This document shows, in pieces, positions 46,288 to 56,362 of a stretch of 64,000 nucleotides of DNA (positions are counted from its first letter, which is position 1; each line of letters opens with the position of its first letter). The position numbers and the translations under genes were made by a program. Source of the DNA: Acanthococcus lagerstroemiae (taxonomy: Eukaryota > Arthropoda > Insecta > Hemiptera > Eriococcidae); the NCBI GenBank assembly GCA_031841125.1, contig CM063107.1, positions 44,405,497-44,469,496 of the forward strand. Reading direction: 5' to 3'. The notes below the pieces were generated by a model. That model was not told the origin of the DNA, did no database searches, and saw nothing but the letters and a program-made list of their open reading frames with translations.

Positions 46288-46420
46288 ACTATGATCGCTT
46301 CCCCTCAGCACTGATGCGATGTCCGAAAGGGTAGTTTTCGTTGCTGGGGGTGCGGTGTCATAGGGGCCACTTTGACATGCGTGCATCGCCATACGTCCCA
46401 CCACATCACTATGATCGCTT
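46288..46420 (-). mobile_element. SINE-like short retroposon, 107 bp, with 13-bp target duplications
   Basis: The body is 46301-46407. ACTATGATCGCTT occurs immediately before (46288-46300) and after (46408-46420). On the minus strand the body reads GATGTGGTGGGACGTATGGC, GATGCACGCATGTCAAAGTG, GCCCCTATGACACCGCACCC and ACTACCCTTTCGGACATCGC, ending AGGGG. It aligns end to end with 25976-26081. The frame at 46305-46499 (-) runs through it and gives DVWRCTHVKVAPMTPHP. The 25976 copy can also be read DVWRCTHTKVAL, but this probably reflects nucleotide similarity rather than a protein. Confidence 0.8.
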
Positions 46421-47121
46421 GGTTCACTAGGATGTAGGAAAGGGACGAAACCGGTTCGCTAGCTTTTTTGCACTGTGAAGGAAATCCGCAATGATCCATT
46501 TAAATAGTTTAACTTGTAATTTCAAATTTGTTTTGTAACGATGCGGAATCGATTAGAAAACCACTCTTGATATGATCCCTGATGATATTATTCACTCGTT
46601 ATTAAATTTCGTCTTGTAACGTGATTTAGTCAGAAAAGGAACTTTCAGCAGTAGAATTTAGGGATTACGATTGCCTTAAATACTAATACTTCAAGCTCCT
46701 TCATTGACTAAATTGAGTTGCGAGTTTGTGGTTAACACTGGCAAAGTAAAGTTACCAGAAATTGTATTTAATTCCTACAATTTCTTGTGAGTTCTAGCTC
46801 TATGACCTGGATCGGTTGTCATAAGTAATGCGTTATTCAGAGAATTGGGGGAGGGTAGTAGACCTTGTTATACGCCGGACGAGCAACCAGAAAAGTGTTT
46901 GACCCCTCCCTCCATTTTCTTGGATCGTTTGTTGAGCATACCCATACCCATGAGTGGGAGGGTCAGGGTAGAAGCAGTTTTTGCGAATCATTGAGGCGGG
47001 CCTCGCTAGCTCCCCTGACGCTACGCATATGCCAGTAGTTCACAAAACAAGTTGGAAATGACTTATGGTTAAATGGGTCGTCACCTGATCTCGATAGAAC
47101 TCTGTATACTTCGTGTGAGTA
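46421..47121. other. No gene seen
   Basis: AT-rich sequence without recognisable coding or element ends. Confidence 0.4.
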
Positions 47122-47250
47122 CGATCGTCCGCCATTTTGACTTCAACCGTGCCCATGGATGCAGAATCCGACTATGCGGAGCATATTGCGTAGTCAATTA
47201 GGTATCGACGGGCGCGGTTGGATTCAAAATGGCGGACGATTGTACTCTCC
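47122..47250. repeat. Small foldback repeat with GTCCGCCATTTTG arms
   Basis: The left arm (47122-47157) begins GTACGATCGTCCGCCATTTT. The inverted right arm (47213-47248), read inward, begins GTACAATCGTCCGCCATTTT, and both go on through CAACCG.GCCC. Spacer ~55 bp. A related AAAATGGCGGGTGATCTTACT occurs just downstream at 47281, and a similar foldback lies at 56206-56362. Confidence 0.75.
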
Positions 47251-48659
47251 TATCTAGAGCTTTACTCACACCGATGAACAAAAATGGCGGGTGATCTTAC
47301 TCATTCTACATCTAGTGCTCTACATAGTTTCACTGTGTAGCAAACTAGGTTTATTTTAACGGGATTCCACGCCATTTAACTTATATCGAGTTTCGTTCTA
47401 GCTATTTATTTTTGAAATATGGAAACATTTAGCGACATCACGTACTGATTATTTCAGGTTGGCGGGGCAGTTCATCTGAAATTCCGGCAGCGTTGATTTT
47501 CTCTTCTTTGTTGACCGAGCACGAAGAGTGAAAACATCTCTGAGGGAATCAGGAGAAAGAATTTATTTTTAAATACGCATTTCAGCAGCTTTCAGCGTCA
47601 CTTTGCGCGGTAACTACTTCGAGGTGCTAAAAAGCATTTCAGTCTTCAGAAAAACGATTAAACCTCGTCATGGCTCGAGTGTATATATATAACCGAAGGG
47701 AATTAATATATACGAAATGTCTTATAATTGGATCACATTTTCAGGATTATATAAATAACGTTGATCTTCGTATAAAGCACTCGCGTTTTCTATATACGTG
47801 CTAGGAGTAAACTTGAAGCTCGGTACTTTACCAGCGCCCCTCCATTCTAATTTATAGTATGATGCGGTTTAATAGACGACACTTTCAATGAAAGCGCCTT
47901 TATGTAGGATCAAGTCCCGTTCTTTCACGTCGAAATTTGAATTTGCGACGAGGAAGAAGAATAAAAAAAAAATAGTTGGAATTCTTCATTTCGCGCGGCA
48001 AGATGAAATAATAATGACATTTGACGTCGCGTCGTTTTCCCGGGGCGCTGCGATAATTTGGGATCCGCGTTTATTTTTTATTGTTTTCACGAAGGAAGGG
48101 AGAAAAAATAAATGAAGCAAACCGCATGAACTAAATTTTGAAGGAAGCAGTTATCTAGTACTTTGTTATAGAAACTTAAAACAAAATTCTGAACTTGTTA
48201 TTGTGTAGCAGCGTGCTGTGTAGCTTTCAGGTTCTCGGGCTGTATCCCTGTAGGGCTTCCATACCTCGCGTAATCGTTCTACTAACGTATACCAAAAGTA
48301 ATTTGTTGCTGGCTATCCCGCCTCCCTCTGCTTGTTCTCTGGCGGTGTTCGCTGATAGAAAAGTACTATACCTTCTAGTGCAACCGGGTTTTTAAATATG
48401 TCGTTATAAATGTGGTAAGATCGCTGGTGCCGGAGCCGTGAGGGGGGCCGTTGCCCCGACGTGAAGTTGGGGCAGTAGTTCATATCCCCATCGTTTCAAA
48501 AAGATACAAGCTTATTTTTTTCTGAAAAAAGTTCAATTATGGTCTCAGCTGAAGCGGATGGTATGCAAAGGGGTACTAGTGACATGACTATAGTGTTGAG
48601 TAAACTGAGCTTAAATTTCAGCATAAGATATATTGTTTACGTTAATCCCCTATTTTGTC
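47251..48659. other. No gene seen; possible hAT-end fragment at 48426
   Basis: CTGGTGCCGGAGCCGTGAGG at 48424-48443, followed by GGGGCCGTTGCCCC, resembles a CAGTGGCGGAGCC-type hAT end, but no partner end was found. The frames at 47888-48115 and 48195-48395 have no recognised motif. Confidence 0.35.
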
Positions 48660-49640
48660 AGCGGGTTGCGTGGAAATTAAGCACGCTACCCCAATTCACC
48701 AATATAGGTTAAAAAAATGTATTCAATCATTACTGACAAAACGGGCTCCTACTTCCGAATCAGAAAAGGCGTCCGCCAAGGAGATCGTTCATTTCCTTTA
48801 TTTTTTATCTCAGCCCTTGAGCAAATCTTCTGGGAATAAAGGTTGACAAGCAAAGGTCTGAACATACACGGTAAAAAATCCTTAATTTAAGGTTTGCTGA
48901 CGATATTGTATTGATCTTGAAATACAGAAGGGAGCTGGAGAAAATGCCTGGCGAGTTGATGAAATAGGCAGAAAAGAGGGGTTGTCAATAGTTTTCAAAA
49001 AATCCTAGATTCTTACAAACTCTAAAATACCTGCTAAAATCTTTTTCGAAAACAAAGAATTAGAATCAGACGCGGAAACAGTCTATTTGGGGCCGTTAAT
49101 TTCTCTCAAAAACAGAATGAAAATGAAACTCTACGTAGAATCTTGCTAGCCGGGAAAAAGCACTGGTCACAAAACACATTTTTAAGGGCAGTGTCAACAA
49201 CAACCGAAAATCTGAAGTATTCAGTATGTGCGTTGTCAGTGCTAACATATGGCTCACCCACCTGGACCCTCACGTCTGAATTTACCAAAAAATACAAAAC
49301 TACAGAATTCTATGAAACGCTTCATTTTGGGAATAAAACGTAGAGACCACGTCAGTTTGAAAACTACCAAAAAATGAAAAATTGTATCAAGACTATACGC
49401 AACTATGTCGCAATACTGTCCTTCGACAGACGGGCCTACCAGAGAACCCTTGAAGTTCCTGGATACAAAACAAGAGAAGATAAGCCCAAAGCTAGGTGGA
49501 AGGACAAAGTCGATAAGTGTCTATGCATCAAACACTTCCAGAGAATTGCCCTAAACCGTAACGAATGAGAGAGGAAAAGGTGCACCTTTGTCTTCTATGG
49601 ACCGGGGGTAAAATTGCCCTTACACTTCCTGGCTTCTCAA
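48660..49640 (+). pseudogene. LINE (RTE-like) reverse transcriptase fragment, fingers to C-terminus
   Basis: Conceptual translation gives FRIRKGVRQGDRSFPLFFIS with ALEQIFWE (from about 48757), matching the RKGVRQGDPLSP motif of LINE reverse transcriptases. A decayed LRFADDIVLI box follows near 48890-48920. Further on are an SVLTYGSPTWTLTSEF segment (49233 onward, the YG.ETWT motif), an R.AYQRTLEVPGYK segment and a KPKARWKDKVDKCL segment (49374-49568). The last block is the R.RWKD..D.. motif near the C-terminus. Stops and at least three frameshifts break the gene. The endonuclease domain is absent. This is the longest reverse transcriptase remnant in the window. Confidence 0.85.
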
Positions 49641-50183
49641 AATTTCTTCCAACTCAGTTTTTCAGTTGTATTTGTGCCCCTTGACTTCCAAGGCTCATTT
49701 ATCCATTAATTTCATAAGCGGATGATTGTATTGTCTTGACATGTTGTTAGATCAAAACAGGACCAAGAAGAATCTTGAATTTTGAAGTCCTCAAGTCTAG
49801 TTTCTTAAGAAGTCAAACAAATTCCCCTTCCCCGCCAACGGAGCACAAGAAATAGATCCATCAACATGGAAATTTCAAATGTATGAGAACTAGGGTGGTC
49901 TTTATTTTTACTCTTTGTGAAAAAATTTCATGTTTTCGATCAGGTTATCCCCTAGATCAGCTCCATGGATCCGAGAAACATTTTTTGCAACGTTTGGGCG
50001 AAATCGGGAAGGATCAACCCGTGTCGCAAGGAGGGAGAAGTTCTTATGGGAATTAACATCGATATTTAGAATTTGAGATTCCTAGATATCTTGAGCCTCC
50101 TCATATGAGTTTGAAAGTGATTTCTTTTCTAGATGGAGTTTTAAGGGTCGTTGAATTCATTTCAAAGGTGATTTCCCCACCCT
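49641..50183. other. No gene seen
   Basis: Unassigned AT-rich stretch between two LINE fragments of opposite orientation. Confidence 0.4.
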
Positions 50184-50460
50184 TCAAACTTTCTTCTTCT
50201 TCTTCTTTCTCTTCTTCTTACGCCGAGCCGTTGAACGGAGATTGGCAATCCACATAACCATCGTGATCCTCGATACTGCCGCTCTAAAAATTTCCGCTGA
50301 CAATTTTCTCAGCCATCGACGCAGGTCGCTCATCCATGAATTCTGCCGTCTGCTCGGTGATCGTTTTTCGCGAATTTTTCCTTCCAGCACCCACAAGCCT
50401 TAACAATTCGTATCTGTCTCCTCTTGCGACGTGGCCCAAATACCCCAGTTTGCGTTATTT
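50184..50460 (-). pseudogene. LINE polyprotein C-terminal fragment with AAG tail
   Basis: On the minus strand one frame gives KLGYLGHVARGDRYELLRLV (from about 50455). After a frame change comes GKIREKRSPSRRQNSWMSDL, then RRW, AEIFRAAVSRITMVMWIANL and R. This matches the K..YLGHV.RG.RYELLRL...GKI.GKR..GR...SWL.NLR.W......LFRAA....... MIANLR ending common in insect non-LTR elements. A (GAA/AAG)n tract at 50190-50218 follows the last residues and probably is the 3' tail. This family differs from the RTE-like fragments elsewhere in the window. Only the last ~80 residues remain. Confidence 0.85.
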
Positions 50461-51388
50461 TATCGTAGTCAGTAAGATAGGCTTTGCGAGTAGTTAATTT
50501 TCAGTTAAACTGGAACTTAGCCCCCGTGGAACCTGAAGGGTTAAAGGAAGTTGGAAAATGACCCCTGAAATGAATTCAACGATCCAGAAAGCCCCAATTT
50601 GAGAAAAGACATCCCTTTTGAGCTCATATGAAGAGTCTCCAGATTTGCAAAAATCAATTTTAATTTCCTTGAGAACTTCTATCACCTTACGACCTGTGTT
50701 ATTCTTTCCCAGTTTTGCTCAGACTTTACAGAAAATGTTTTTTCAACGCGTGAAATCGATCTGCGGGGGTGGCCTATTAAGAAATCAAAAGTTGGAAAAA
50801 GGACCTCCCAAATGAGAACAAGTTGGACAAATTATCCGAACAAAGGGTTCTAAGGTCATTGACTGTAAATGCTCAGTCAGATTTTCTATACAGCTCCGAT
50901 TTATATACAAAAAAATAAATTGGTATCCTTTGTATGAACGAAATTGACTCGAGTTGACAATTCAAAGCATCAAAACTCATTATTGGAAAGTTTGTGTCAG
51001 GTGAAATACAAGTACTTCGTAAAAATCTGAATTTTCTCCCCTTCTTCGCCAGACACTAGGTCAAAAGAGAATTCGTAATTGGCGAAGTCAACTCAGTCAA
51101 AAAACTGAGAACGCTGTTGAAATATTTTTCTATTAGCTAATTTGAATATTGTATCAAACTTCTGATCTGGCCCCAACTTAAGCCCTCGGTATATATTTTC
51201 ACGAATTTCGTTATGTAGCTTGTGTGAAGTAGAATTATAAATTCTTGGGCATAAAATAGAGATTATTCATCCTAGATCGTACAGAGGGGTCGCAGAAGAC
51301 AATTTGAAACAGATAAATTAGAATTAACTAAAAAAATTGAGAAATATCGAAATGGACATTATTTTAATGACTCGTTACTTTGATTAGT
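50461..51388. other. No gene seen
   Basis: AT-rich sequence without recognised motifs. The opposing frames at 50494-50815 are not supported. Confidence 0.4.
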
Positions 51389-51530
51389 GTATCGAACAGG
51401 GGGGGGGGATCTAGGATTACATCTCGGTAAGCAGGGCGTTATGGATAGAGTCATTTTCTTCTGTTTCTTGTTTTTTCTTTCCACGAGGGGGATAACCACC
51501 CTCTCCCATAAATCCTCGCCTGGTATCGAA
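51389..51530. mobile_element. hAT-like MITE, 126 bp, with perfect 8-bp target duplications
   Basis: The body is 51397-51522. GTATCGAA occurs at 51389-51396 and 51523-51530. The left end is CAGGGGGGGGGATCTAGG and the right end, read inward, CAGGCGAGGATTTATGGG. The terminal repeats are weak, but the exact octamer on both sides and the CAG ends support a hAT-type insertion. It is the smallest such element in the window. Confidence 0.75.
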
Positions 51531-52911
51531 TGTTCGGTTCGACTTTCATTTGAGCTCCCAAAATTCAAATTTTATCCAAGAAACTTTTTTTTTAAATTTT
51601 AATACCTTAGATGAAGCTTAGTGAAAAAGATGAATACAATTCACCTCGAAGAAACAGGATTCTAGCATTTCAAGATCATGCTTGGTTCCTTTCTCAGTTG
51701 CTTACGTTAAAGAAGTGGGGCTTATCTTTGCAAAATAACGTCATCTCCGATTATTCTGAAAGTTTAATGGTACCAGTTGGTTTCTCACTCTCATCACCAC
51801 TCCCTCCAAATTAGGATTGGATTTCCAATGTAAAAGAAACAAAAAAATGTCATCAGATTTTTGAACTGCTGCGCACCTTTATGATTTCCTTCCGGCACTT
51901 AGAGGTAAGGTGTAGCTTCTTAGGTGAGTGACCCGGGCATTCGGCTGTGTTTTGAAAAAATATCCTTTATTGCTTCGAAGTACCATAGAAATGAAGTATC
52001 GCGAAAAACATCAATTGTCGGAAGCATTTGAACTTCGTAAGAATAATCGGTCTAAAATTTAGAGATGGGTTGAATAAATGGCGTATTTTATCCGCGAATA
52101 TTCCGGGCCGAGAGTGAGTGTATCTTGCGATAGGAGAGTGATTACTAGAAAATTGGAACCGCCATGAAGAAAGCTGAGTAAACAGTTGTAGTTACAAAAA
52201 AAAAAACAAAAAAAAAAAACTGAAACTGGATTCTTTATCAGATTCGAGAGTAAATTTTCATTTTTCAGTTTTATCGAAGTATTTCAACGTTCAACGGTAT
52301 AATGTAAGAAATTGGCGACGCGGACAGAAAGTTGAAGGGATTTAAATAACGCCAGCGGGTCGCTTCATTTTTCGTAATATTGATGAGTGAATACAATGAA
52401 CTGTTTCCGAGTCGGTACCATTCGGTAATTAAATAGCCTAATTGGATGATTTTCCTCCTGTACACGATACACTTTTGAAAAAACAAATTGAATTTGCGAG
52501 AAATTCATATTTGGAGTGATTTGCTAAATATCTTGTGTCGCCGATTGTCATCATAGTTTCTTTCGAAGGAGCACGATATACTTTTTGTATTCCTTTGTAC
52601 CCTTTTTGGCAAATTTCCAGCTGTAGCTCTTGTTTAAATTGATGAAAAACAATCTTGTCGAGACTAACTGAAATAATTTAGCGTGTAGGAGCCGTGGTGA
52701 ACGACCAGGTTCTTTAGAATGGTTTTCTGTTTGCTGTTGGACTGGCATTACAGTGGGAGTTCGCTGCTCTCATCTTCACCTCGTTGAATTCGGGGTTGCC
52801 TAATTAAGAAGTTTCTTGGGCTGAGAAACTTCAACCGAATTACTATTTCAGTAGAATTCCGATAAGTGGAAAACTGTTTATTTAAAAGAAATTTGGTGTT
52901 TCCGTTAAGTT
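51531..52911. other. No gene seen
   Basis: AT-rich sequence with A-runs near 52196-52220. No recognisable coding region. Confidence 0.4.
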
Positions 52912-53243
52912 CTTATTCCCAGGGGCGTACCGAAGAGTTTTCTGGGGGGGGGGGCAAAAATTGTGAAAGTCCCAACTGACTAAACTCAAAATGCCCAAGT
53001 ATCAAAGCATAAAAGAATAACCTTTTGACTTATTGAATTTTTTCCACTGACTCAACTCAAATTCCCTAATATCAGAGCAAAAAAAAAAGAGCCTTCAACT
53101 TGTTAGATTTTCCCCAACTTCTCAACTTAATTCTCAAGTATCAGAGGCAAAAAAATTCAATTTTCCCAAATACTGAGTGAAAAATTGCTACAGTGGAAGT
53201 AAGTTACCCTCCTACCCCCTATCGGTACGTCCCTGCTTACTCC
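52912..53243. mobile_element. hAT-like MITE, 316 bp, with internal tandem repeats
   Basis: The body is 52920-53235. The left end CAGGGGCGTACCGAAGAG and the right end, read inward, CAGGGACGTACCGATAGGGG agree closely. The flanking octamers are CTTATTCC (52912-52919) and CTTACTCC (53236-53243), 7 of 8 identical. The interior is three degenerate ~77-bp tandem units built on CTGACTCAACTCAAATTCCC, AAGTATCAGAGCAAAAAA and CTTGTTRGATTTT. No transposase. Confidence 0.85.
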
Positions 53244-54821
53244 TAATAAATTAACCTGTTTATTTCGAATCAATCGTTGGTTTGTCTGTCCACCTAATCT
53301 GAAACTCAGTAACCACAGTAATATCGTGCAGCGTGCTATGCAGAGTACATAGTTCGGGTGGTTTGCCAATGCTCTTCCCGTGGCCTGTTGCATATCGTAT
53401 TTCCTTTTCTGTGCTGAAGAGGCGCATGCACGTGAACCCTTGAGTCCGAGACCAGTCATGAGCACACGTTTATGAACCCTCAAAAAAGTTCAACTTCAGC
53501 TCGTGTGGAAAAAATGTATCCTTCAGTTCAAGTTCAGTTCTTCGCGAACACTGAATGTCGTTCGTATTCACTTTAGTGCACTTTGCAGAATAGCTTGTTC
53601 ACGTCCAGTGCGTGGTACATTTTGTAAATTGAACGGAAATTTTTCATTCACAAAGTGAACGTGCCCATGCGTATCTGTGGCCCGCCACTGTGTACACACA
53701 ACACTCTACCCTGTACCAGTCCTTCCTATACAGTGGGTGGTAGTGGTTGCGTATTCTGCGAGTGTAAGTGCGAGTAATACCATGTTCTCGATGCAACTCT
53801 GTCGAGAGGGGGGGGGATACCCCGAGCCCGGACTTTCAAGGGGGCCCGATATTTTCAAAAGGTCTGAATTTCAATCAAAGTGTACATCAAGTCAGCAATC
53901 ATTCTTTACACCATGAAAGAAACCTCTTATCTCGTAGCTTATAATTTTTTCTCATCTAACAGAAAAGAACAAATTGAACTGGAAGGAGAGGGGCGTGGAA
54001 ATTCCCACAGGCCCTCTGTTTCTCTCTACGGGGCTGTCTCGATGATTGGAGGAGCTTCAGAGGGCGCTATCTGTCTATCTTCATTGATACTACTGTTGAT
54101 CTGTTTTCTGGGATATTAGCGGGCGAGTTGAAACGTATTCACTAGCTTAACTACACTGGGAATGAAGCCTAGGTAGTGGCAAGGTGAGCATGTTACCGCT
54201 CAACTACAAAGTGACCATTTTACTGTTGGAATTAGGTACTTAATTTTAATGTTAGTCGTAGAATGTTCCGCAGTTACACCCATTTTCAGTATATGTGGTC
54301 TTGTTGTATGCCGACTGGAACTTTACAGAATGATGAATGCTACACGCGATTGAGTAGTGTAGATTCCCTATATAGAAGTACATAGAAAATAAGTTAATAA
54401 TCCGTTCCAGGACTAATTTCTGTTTTATTATTCTGTTGCAGGTTAGTGCAGTCTGATAATTGTAAATGGAGGTGTACAGTTAGAGCATGCGAGTGGGCCA
54501 ATTTGATGCACAGGCCGTGAGACAGGATGAGTTACAGTTTCACTGAATTCACCTTGTCAGTGTAAAATTAGGAAATTTTGTTTTCATTACATGGTTCAGT
54601 GACACGTATGTATTATAATTATACCTTATCAGTTATTATCAGCAGAAAATTTATGTCTGCTTTGCAATGTTGCTTTTGAGCCCTTCACTTACGTGAAAGA
54701 CAAACATACACAACTGTTCAGATTATCGTCTATCTAGAAAAACGAGTCACGTTATAATCGCCCACAACGTGGCTTTCCAGCTAATTTGAATTTCGTCATT
54801 TTCGAAAATGTTTGAATCAGA
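53244..54821. other. No gene seen; dispersed-repeat match and a possible hAT end
   Basis: 53349-53416 (-) matches 37525-37590 (+). GTGGCCCGCCACTG at about 53678-53691 looks like a hAT right end (CAGTGGCGGGCCAC read inward), and GTTCAAGTTCAG-like words lie inside it, but no left end with a matching octamer was found. A G-run and G-rich segment lies at 53808-53845. Confidence 0.4.
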
Positions 54822-54822
54822 T

Positions 54823-54856
<34 letters not shown>

Positions 54857-56045
54857 ACAGCCTTTATTTATTTTCCTTACGACTGCCTACTAGCTACATA
54901 ATAAATGTATGGTTCTTACGTTGAATGCGCCGCCCAAGATTGGGCATGGGTCTCCCCTAGCCGCTTTCACCGCACCGTATCCAGAGTGTCCCTTTTCCAA
55001 GCTATACCCCCCTTTGCTTATGATTTCGCCCTCCCTCCTTGTCCTCGGCTTTCCCACCTTCCTTTTCTTGTCCCTGATGACCCATTCCAAGACCCTTTTT
55101 CCCGCCCTCCCTGCCTCCCTTCTGACTACGTGTCCAGCATACTCCATCCTTAGCTTTTTGACCACGAAACGACAGTCAGTCATTTTTGCTCTAACTCTGA
55201 TTTCTGTGTTTCTTGTTTTGTCTGACTTTTTGACGCCAACCATTGATTTTTCCATCGCTATTAGTGTTCTCGCCAGCCTTATTAGTTGCCCCACCGTGAT
55301 CGCCCACGCGCTCCGTAGGCAAGGGCGGAAATGGAGCGAAAAATTTGGGGGAAGGGGCTGAAACCCCAGCGCCTAAAATAACTTTCTAGAACTCTAAAAT
55401 TCATACCTCCCCCCCCCCCAAAAAAAAAATATATAATATTTTCTCTGTGATACTTCCTTTGTAAGAAAACGAAAGAAAAAAAAAGTCTTACTGTATTAAG
55501 ATTAATTTAAATAATAAATTTCAGGAGGGGGCTAAACCGGGGGCTTACCCCCCTCTAGCCCCTCCTATTTCCGCCCCTGTCCGTAGATGAAAATCGGACG
55601 TATGCAACTCTCGAAGATTTTCTTCTTCAAGTGTATTGACATTTTGCCTTTAGAGATTCTTTTTAGGCTCCAGTAGCTTTTCCACACGTTCGTCCTCCTT
55701 CTGCTTATTTCTTTGTTTAGACTGTTCTCAAACGAAACTGTTTGACCCAGGTACATTGCCTCCTCCACTTTTGCCATTTTTGAGCCCTCCATCACCAACT
55801 GTGGGTCCTCGCTCTGGTTTGAGATGGGCACTGTATTGTTTGCGTTAAGTGCAGACTTGCATTTTTACTTTTATTGCATAGTTCGTTAGCCATGATTTGG
55901 AGATCCTGAGCGTTTTGTGAAATGAGCACCACATCATCTGCAAAGTGAAGATTGTTTAACCATTTGCCGTCTGTCTTAGTGCCGCTATCCTCCCAGTTTA
56001 GTTCCAAAAATATTTCTTCCAGGCCGTTATCAAATCGGTTGAATC
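54822..56045 (-). pseudogene. LINE (RTE-like) reverse transcriptase, split by a MITE, with CAA-repeat tail
   Basis: On the minus strand from about 56040 the translation gives LEEIFLELNWEDSG, then LNNLHFADDVVLISQNAQDL, the RT catalytic box. From 55831 comes EEAMYLGQTVSFENSLNKEI, then KIFESCIRPIFIYG. After the inserted MITE (55320-55579) it resumes AITVGQLIRLARTLIAMEKS, KTRNTEIRVRAKMTD, KKLRMEYAGHVVRREAGRAG and KRKVGKPRTRREGEI. The order matches RTE-type LINEs. The 3' end is a (TTG)n tract on the minus strand (54823-54856 as ACA repeats on plus), preceded by an AAATAAAGGCTG-type end. Frameshifts near 55850 and at the insertion break the gene. Confidence 0.9.
55312..55587. mobile_element. hAT-like MITE, 260 bp, inserted in the LINE
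   Basis: The body is 55320-55579. The left end CAAGGGCGGAAATGGAG and the right end, read inward, CAGGGGCGGAAATAGGAGG are inverted repeats of ~13 bp. The flanking octamers are TCCGTAGG (55312-55319) and TCCGTAGA (55580-55587), 7 of 8 identical. It splits the LINE reading frame between the IFIYG and AITVGQL segments. C- and A-runs lie inside at 55410-55429. No transposase. Confidence 0.9.
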
Positions 56046-56205
56046 AGATAAGCAAGTAAATAAAACTAGATGAACTTGGTGATTGTTTGCAACTGAATGG
56101 CTAACGACGGGTATTCAGGCAAATAACTTGTGATCGGCTACTCTGAATCTTGAGGAGATCCTGCAACTTGTGGACGCGTTGTTCCAGTAGCTGGTATCGA
56201 ACTTA

Positions 56206-56362
56206 CATAAAAACACCTGAGTACTGACATCCGCCATTTCCGTCGCTTGGTGTCCGATGATTCACGATTCACTACCCGGAATGTTCCGCGTATTGAGTTG
56301 TGAATCGTCGGGCTCAAAATGACTAAAAATGGCGGATGTCAATTCTCGAGTATTTCCAGGTG
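56206..56362. repeat. Small foldback repeat related to 47122-47250
   Basis: The left arm contains CACCTG, AGTACTGACATCCGCCATTT and CGATGATTCACGA. The right arm read inward contains CACCTGG, AATTGACATCCGCCATTTTT and CGACGATTCACAACTC. The CCGCCATTTT core and layout resemble the 47-kb foldback. No known superfamily. Confidence 0.7.

Noticed and set aside
46305..46499. Short conserved peptide DVWRCTHVKVAPMTPHP seen in two or three repeat copies
   Set aside because: The frame is not open through the copies at 43818 and 12796; the similarity is explained by the shared ~106-bp nucleotide repeat.
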